Part shown: positions 6,605-10,811 of the stretch, piece after piece
Layout: every line of letters starts with the position of its first letter
How positions within the stretch are numbered: position 1 is the stretch's first letter
Assembly (NCBI GenBank): GCA_011065235.1
Contig: JAAKFB010000046.1
Location: forward strand, 1 to 10,811
Reading direction: 5' to 3'
DNA length: 10,811 bases
Source: Chlamydiota bacterium
GTDB taxonomy: Bacteria; Chlamydiota; Chlamydiia; Chlamydiales; Rhabdochlamydiaceae
Notes under the pieces: generated by a model
What the model was told of the DNA's origin: nothing
What the model saw: the letters and a program-made list of their open reading frames with translations, nothing else
Databases searched by the model: none
Made by a program: the position numbers and the translations under genes

Positions 6605-9600
6605 ATGACTAAAAACTCCCCTTCTTCCCAAGCCATTTTGGATACGCCAAGCGAACTTCAACAGTTCACTGTTGTAAAACGCAACGGTAGCTTGGTGCCA
6701 TTTCGGAGAAAGAGGATTTTCCACGCGATTGAAGCGGCCTTTCGCGACACCAAAAAGGTGCCAAAAAATGCACCTCTTCCCGAAGAACTCTCTCAAATTG
6801 TTGAAGAAACCATGAACCACGTCATGGAAAAACTCTCTACATTTGCGACAAAGGGCACCTGCTTGACGGTTGAAGGGATCCAGGATATCGTCGAGGTCTC
6901 GCTCATGGATCAAGGGCATCACGACGTGGCTCGTGACTACATCATTTACCGCGATATGCACAAACTTGTCCGCGAAGACTCTCCTCAAAATTTAAAAGTG
7001 ACACGCAGCGACGGCTCAAAAGCTAGATTTAATCCGATGAAAGTGGCTGCGACACTAGAAGGTGCTTTTCGCCATTGTCACGAAATCACAGGCCCCTCTC
7101 CTCAAGACATCATCGATGCGGTCAATTTGCTCACCCAAAAAATGGTCGCACGCATCTCCCATTTGCATAAAGAAAACAAAGAGCTCTCCACAAAACTCAT
7201 CCAAGATGAGCTCGAAAATCAATTGATGCGCGAGGGGTTCTTTCGCATCGCAAAAGAGATGATCCTCCTGCGCGCTGGAATGACAACACAGGGTGCTGAG
7301 CTTCCTAAAGAAGAGGAAGATCAAGACCCTCATGCGCGTCAATTTACCGTCATCACGCAATCAGGAAAGAAAAAAACAATCTCTGAAAGACATTTGAAAA
7401 AATGGATTGCACATGCGTGTCGCGGGCTTGAGCATATCGTCGATCCGAAAAAACTCCTCGAACTGTGCATTCTCAATTTTTACGAGGGAATCAAAGAACA
7501 CGAGATCGATTTGGCAGTTATCATGGCTGCGCGCGCCAATATTGAAAAAGATCCCGCCTATTCTAAAGTTGCCTCGCGCCTTCTTCTCGATGTTCTCTAC
7601 CGAGAATCGATGGGAATTTCCGCATCCGACAACAAGCTAAAACAGCACCATCACGACTATTTCAAGTCCTATATTCAACAGGGGATTGAGGTCGAACGCC
7701 TCTCCGATGAACTAAATGCTTTTGATCTCGACAAACTAGCAAGTGTAATGGTCCTCGAGCGCGACGATCAATTCTACCTTCTCGGCTTGCAAAATCTCTA
7801 CGACCGCTATTTCATCCATCATGAAGATCGCCGCCTCGAAACACCCCAGATTTTTTGGATGCGCGTCGCCATGGGCCTTTCCATCAATGAAGGAGAACAC
7901 AAAAATGAGCGAGCCATTGAATTTTATCACATCCTCTCCCAGTTTCTCTATACCTCTGCAACCCCTACCCTGTTCAATTCAGGAACCTGCACGGCACAGC
8001 TCAGCTCGTGTTACCTCTCAACGGTGATGGATGACCTCGAGCATATTTTCAAGATCGTATCTGATGACGCAAAACTCTCCAAGTGGGCCGGAGGCCTTGG
8101 CAACGACTGGACCAGTGTCCGTGCAACCGGAGCTCGGATCAAAGGGACCAATGGGCGCTCGCAAGGGGTGATCCCCTTCCTAAAAGTGGCCAACGACACC
8201 GCTGTCGCCGTCAATCAAGGAGGGAAGCGCAAAGGGGCCCTTTGCTGCTACCTCGAGACATGGCATCTCGACATTGAGGATTTTGTCGAACTGAGGAAAA
8301 ACACCGGCGATGATCGGCGTCGCACCCACGACATGAACACAGCCAATTGGATCCCCGATCTATTCATGAAACGAGTCAACGAAAATGGCTCTTGGACCCT
8401 CTTCAATCCAAGCGACGTCCCCGATCTTCACGATCTTTATGGCGCGGCTTTTGAAAAGCGGTATGCCGAATATGAAAAAATGACAGAAGAGGGCAAGATC
8501 ATCCTCTTTAAAAAAGTGGAAGCGGTGCGGCTTTGGCGCAAAATGCTCAGCATGGTCTTTGAAACGGGCCATCCTTGGATCACCTTCAAAGACCCCTCGA
8601 ATATCCGCTCCACGCAAGATCACAAAGGGGTGGTGCACAGCTCGAACCTCTGCACCGAGATTTTGCTCAATACCTCGAAAGATGAAACCGCTGTCTGCAA
8701 CTTGGGATCGATCAACCTCGCAGCCCACACCACAAAAGATGGACTCGACCGCGATAAACTCGTCAATACCATCCGCACCGCTGTGCGGATGCTCGACAAT
8801 GTGATCGACATCAATTTCTATCCGATTCAAGAGGCGAGAAATGCCAATATGCGTCACCGCCCCATCGGTTTGGGAATGATGGGCTTCCAAGATGCCCTCT
8901 ACATCCAAAACATCAGCTATGCGAGCCACGAAGCGGTTACTTTTGCCGATGTGAGCATGGAGTTCATCTCCTACCACACCATCTTGGCATCGAGCAAACT
9001 CGCTAAAGAAAGAGGCATCTATGAATCCTACAAAGGTTCCAAATGGGACCGCGGCCTTCTTCCGATCGATACGATCCCACTCCTCGCTAAAGAGCGAGGA
9101 CAAGACCTCGAAATGGACACGAGTTCCACGATGGACTGGACACCCGTGCGCGATGCGATCAAAGAACACGGCATGCGCAATAGCAACACGATGGCTATTG
9201 CACCAACTGCGACGATTTCTAATATCACCGGAATCACCCAATCGATCGAGCCCATGTACCGACACCTCTTCGTCAAATCGAATCTCTCTGGAGAATTCAC
9301 CCTGCTAAATTTCTTCTTGGTCAACAAACTCAAAGAACTCGGCATTTGGGATGAACAGATGGTCGACGACTTGAAATATTTTGATGGAATCATCGCAGAA
9401 ATTGAGCGGATCCCCGATGAGGTCAAACGGGTGTTCCCCACAGCTTTTGAGATCGACCCCGAATGGCTCATGGAATGTGCAAGCCGTCGGCAAAAGTGGA
9501 TCGACATGGGACAGTCACTCAACCTCTACCTCTCGGAGCCAAGCGGGAAAAAGATGCACCAGATGTACATGCAAGCGTGGAATAAAGGACTCAAAACCAC

Positions 9601-9784
9601 CTACTATTGTCGGACACTGGCCGCGACACAAGTAGAAAAATCAACCACAGATATCAACAAGCGAGGCTTGCAGCCACGCTGGATGAAAAACAAGTCAGCC
9701 TCAAGCACGATTGAAGTCGAAAGAGAGCAAAAGGCCAAACCAGTCGTATGTAACATGGAAGAAGGATGCGAGAGCTGTCAATAG
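6605..9784 (+). CDS. nrdA: Class I ribonucleoside-diphosphate reductase, alpha subunit, with three ATP-cones
   Basis: The enzyme reduces ribonucleoside diphosphates to deoxy forms together with NrdB. I start it at the ATG at 6605, which has AGGAG at 6592-6596; the frame is open upstream to 6497, but that part contains the promoter and NrdR boxes. The product is 1059 aa. Three ATP-cone units come first: FTVVKRNGS (from about 21), LKVTRSDGS (from about 130) and a diverged FTVITQSGK (from about 246). The catalytic residues are all present: Cys469 (SSCYL), the NLCTE motif with Asn681, Cys683 and Glu685, Cys698 (AVCNLGS), the radical-path pair Tyr1000-Tyr1001, and the C-terminal redox pair Cys1055 and Cys1058. 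Length and triple cones match chlamydial NrdA. The nrdB ribosome-binding site overlaps its stop, so the pair is co-expressed. It looks intact and functional. Confidence 0.95.
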   Translation: MTKNSPSSQAILDTPSELQQFTVVKRNGSLVPFRRKRIFHAIEAAFRDTKKVPKNAPLPEELSQIVEETMNHVMEKLSTFATKGTCLTVEGIQDIVEVSLMDQGHHDVARDYIIYRDMHKLVREDSPQNLKVTRSDGSKARFNPMKVAATLEGAFRHCHEITGPSPQDIIDAVNLLTQKMVARISHLHKENKELSTKLIQDELENQLMREGFFRIAKEMILLRAGMTTQGAELPKEEEDQDPHARQFTVITQSGKKKTISERHLKKWIAHACRGLEHIVDPKKLLELCILNFYEGIKEHEIDLAVIMAARANIEKDPAYSKVASRLLLDVLYRESMGISASDNKLKQHHHDYFKSYIQQGIEVERLSDELNAFDLDKLASVMVLERDDQFYLLGLQNLYDRYFIHHEDRRLETPQIFWMRVAMGLSINEGEHKNERAIEFYHILSQFLYTSATPTLFNSGTCTAQLSSCYLSTVMDDLEHIFKIVSDDAKLSKWAGGLGNDWTSVRATGARIKGTNGRSQGVIPFLKVANDTAVAVNQGGKRKGALCCYLETWHLDIEDFVELRKNTGDDRRRTHDMNTANWIPDLFMKRVNENGSWTLFNPSDVPDLHDLYGAAFEKRYAEYEKMTEEGKIILFKKVEAVRLWRKMLSMVFETGHPWITFKDPSNIRSTQDHKGVVHSSNLCTEILLNTSKDETAVCNLGSINLAAHTTKDGLDRDKLVNTIRTAVRMLDNVIDINFYPIQEARNANMRHRPIGLGMMGFQDALYIQNISYASHEAVTFADVSMEFISYHTILASSKLAKERGIYESYKGSKWDRGLLPIDTIPLLAKERGQDLEMDTSSTMDWTPVRDAIKEHGMRNSNTMAIAPTATISNITGITQSIEPMYRHLFVKSNLSGEFTLLNFFLVNKLKELGIWDEQMVDDLKYFDGIIAEIERIPDEVKRVFPTAFEIDPEWLMECASRRQKWIDMGQSLNLYLSEPSGKKMHQMYMQAWNKGLKTTYYCRTLAATQVEKSTTDINKRGLQPRWMKNKSASSTIEVEREQKAKPVVCNMEEGCESCQ

Positions 9785-9793
9785 GAGGATAAT

Positions 9794-10811
9794 ATGATGA
9801 CCAAAAAAGAACGCGTACAAGTCAAAGACAAGAAATTAATCAACTGCAATGTCGTCGATGTCAACCAGCTGATGCCGCTCAAGTACAAATGGGCGTGGGA
9901 ACACTATCTCAATGGATGTGCCAATCACTGGATGCCCTCCGAAGTGCCGATGGCCAAAGATATCGAAATCTGGAAATCCAATGAGCTCAGCGATGACGAG
10001 CGCCTCGTCATCATGCGCAACCTAGGGTTTTTCAGCACAGCAGAGAGCTTAGTGGGCAACAACATCGTCCTGGCCATTTTCAGGCACGTAACCAATCCTG
10101 AAGCCCGCCAATACTTGCTCCGCCAAGCATTTGAAGAGGCGATTCACACGCACACCTTCCACTACATCGTCGAATCTCTCGCTCTCGACGAGGGCGAAAT
10201 CTTCAACATGTACAATGAGATCAGCTCGATCCAAAACAAAGACGCCTTTGAGATGAAGCTAACCGCCGACATCATGCAAGACGGCTTCTCGACAGATACC
10301 CCTGAAGGAGCGCAAAAGTTCCTAGAAAACCTCATCGGGTTTTACATCATCATGGAAGGGATCTTTTTCTATAGCGGATTCGTGATGATCCTCTCCTTCC
10401 ACAGGCAAAACAAAATGACTGGAATCGGCGAGCAGTTCCAATACAACTTGCGCGATGAGACGAACCCTCTCAATTTTGGGATCGACCTGCTCAATGGAAT
10501 CAAAGCAGAAAATCCCGAGATTTGGACGCCCGCGTTCCAAAAGCACATCATCGAGCTCATCCACGAAGCGGTCGAGCTCGAAGTGCAATACGCACAGGAT
10601 TGTCTCCCACGCGGCATACTCGGGCTCACAGCGCCGATGTTCCGCGAATACGTCCAGTACATTGCCAATCGCCGCCTCGAGCGGATTGGCCTGCCCCAAC
10701 AATTCGAAGGGGCACGCAACCCCTTCCCTTGGATGAGCGAGACCATTGACCTTGGCAAAGAGAAGAACTTCTTCGAGACCCGCGTCAATGAGTACCAGTC
10801 CTCTTCCAACC
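9794..10811 (+). CDS. nrdB: Class Ic ribonucleoside-diphosphate reductase, beta subunit (3' end cut by window)
   Basis: The frame is open from ATG 9794 to the window edge (339 codons) with no stop. C. trachomatis NrdB is about 346 aa, so only a few residues are missing. AGGAGG at 9783-9788, overlapping the nrdA stop, gives a strong ribosome-binding site. It supplies the metal cofactor that generates the thiyl radical in NrdA. Numbering runs five behind C. trachomatis: metal ligands Glu84 (STAES), Glu115 and His118 (EAIHTH), Glu188 (MEGIFF) and Glu222 (RDET) are conserved. Phe122 occupies the radical-Tyr position, the mark of class Ic Mn/Fe enzymes. The sixth ligand, His230 in C. trachomatis, is Pro225 here: RDETNPLNFG instead of RDETIHLNFG. 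Sequence on both sides aligns without a gap, so the frame is not broken. Such a loss should impair the second metal site if real; a base-calling or assembly error is also possible. Confidence 0.93.
   Translation, partial: MMTKKERVQVKDKKLINCNVVDVNQLMPLKYKWAWEHYLNGCANHWMPSEVPMAKDIEIWKSNELSDDERLVIMRNLGFFSTAESLVGNNIVLAIFRHVTNPEARQYLLRQAFEEAIHTHTFHYIVESLALDEGEIFNMYNEISSIQNKDAFEMKLTADIMQDGFSTDTPEGAQKFLENLIGFYIIMEGIFFYSGFVMILSFHRQNKMTGIGEQFQYNLRDETNPLNFGIDLLNGIKAENPEIWTPAFQKHIIELIHEAVELEVQYAQDCLPRGILGLTAPMFREYVQYIANRRLERIGLPQQFEGARNPFPWMSETIDLGKEKNFFETRVNEYQSSSN

Noticed and set aside
8360..9265. A 301-codon open frame on the minus strand inside nrdA
   Set aside because: It is antisense to the highly conserved catalytic core of NrdA, resembles no known protein and has no ribosome-binding site I can see. 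It is a codon-bias shadow.
10459..10485. A frameshift in nrdB causing the DETNP change
   Set aside because: NrdB sequence matches the family directly before and after the two altered codons with no net length change, so no lasting frameshift exists; only a compensated local indel pair or substitutions could apply.
10322..10809. Minus-strand open frames opposite nrdB
   Set aside because: The plus-strand frame is unmistakable NrdB across the whole region, so these are shadows.
1..10811. CRISPR array, tRNA or rRNA genes, insertion sequences
   Set aside because: I saw no direct-repeat array, no cloverleaf-like or rRNA sequence and no transposase. The only repeat-like structure is the fold-back element at 4031-4193.

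Overview
The window most resembles a chromosomal segment of an environmental chlamydia (a Chlamydia-like organism of the Parachlamydiales type). Three observations point there. NrdB is a class Ic R2 with Phe in place of the radical Tyr. NrdA is about 1059 aa with three N-terminal ATP-cone units, as in chlamydial NrdA. The gene set rmuC, pssA, nrdA, nrdB matches, as I recall it, a contiguous block in Chlamydia trachomatis (around CT825-CT828). The species cannot be fixed from this sequence.

Layout: (1) 16-1979 (+) is a two-gene coupled unit: an exported protein with two bacterial SH3 repeats, then a DUF455/COG2833 ferritin-like protein, overlapping at TAATG and closed by a 20-bp palindromic terminator. 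(2) 2008-4000 (-) holds pssA (phosphatidylserine synthase) and rmuC, overlapping. (3) 4031-4193 is a 163-bp fold-back palindrome between fic and pssA that contains no gene. (4) 4194-5411 (-) is a Fic-domain AMPylator-type protein with an N-terminal export signal; its promoter is recognisable. (5) 5517-6470 (+), divergent from fic, is a CaCA-family cation/Ca2+ antiporter ending in a terminator. (6) 6497-10811 (+) is the ribonucleotide reductase operon nrdA-nrdB. Its promoter overlaps the first of two NrdR-like boxes set exactly 32 bp centre to centre. nrdB runs off the right edge a few codons short of its end.

How the parts relate: NrdA and NrdB make dNTP precursors and appear to be under NrdR control. 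RmuC (DNA maintenance) and PssA (first step to phosphatidylethanolamine) are housekeeping. The fic and antiporter genes, with the fold-back element at one boundary, look like an accessory insertion splitting the pssA-nrdA neighbourhood.

The most surprising point is in nrdB. Five of the six metal ligands and the class Ic Phe are intact, but the last His ligand (His230 in C. trachomatis R2) is Pro225 here, in DETNP instead of DExxH. The rest of the frame is undisturbed. This is either a sequence error or a real change at the metal site. NrdA keeps its full active site. I found no convincing defence system, CRISPR array, tRNA or rRNA.
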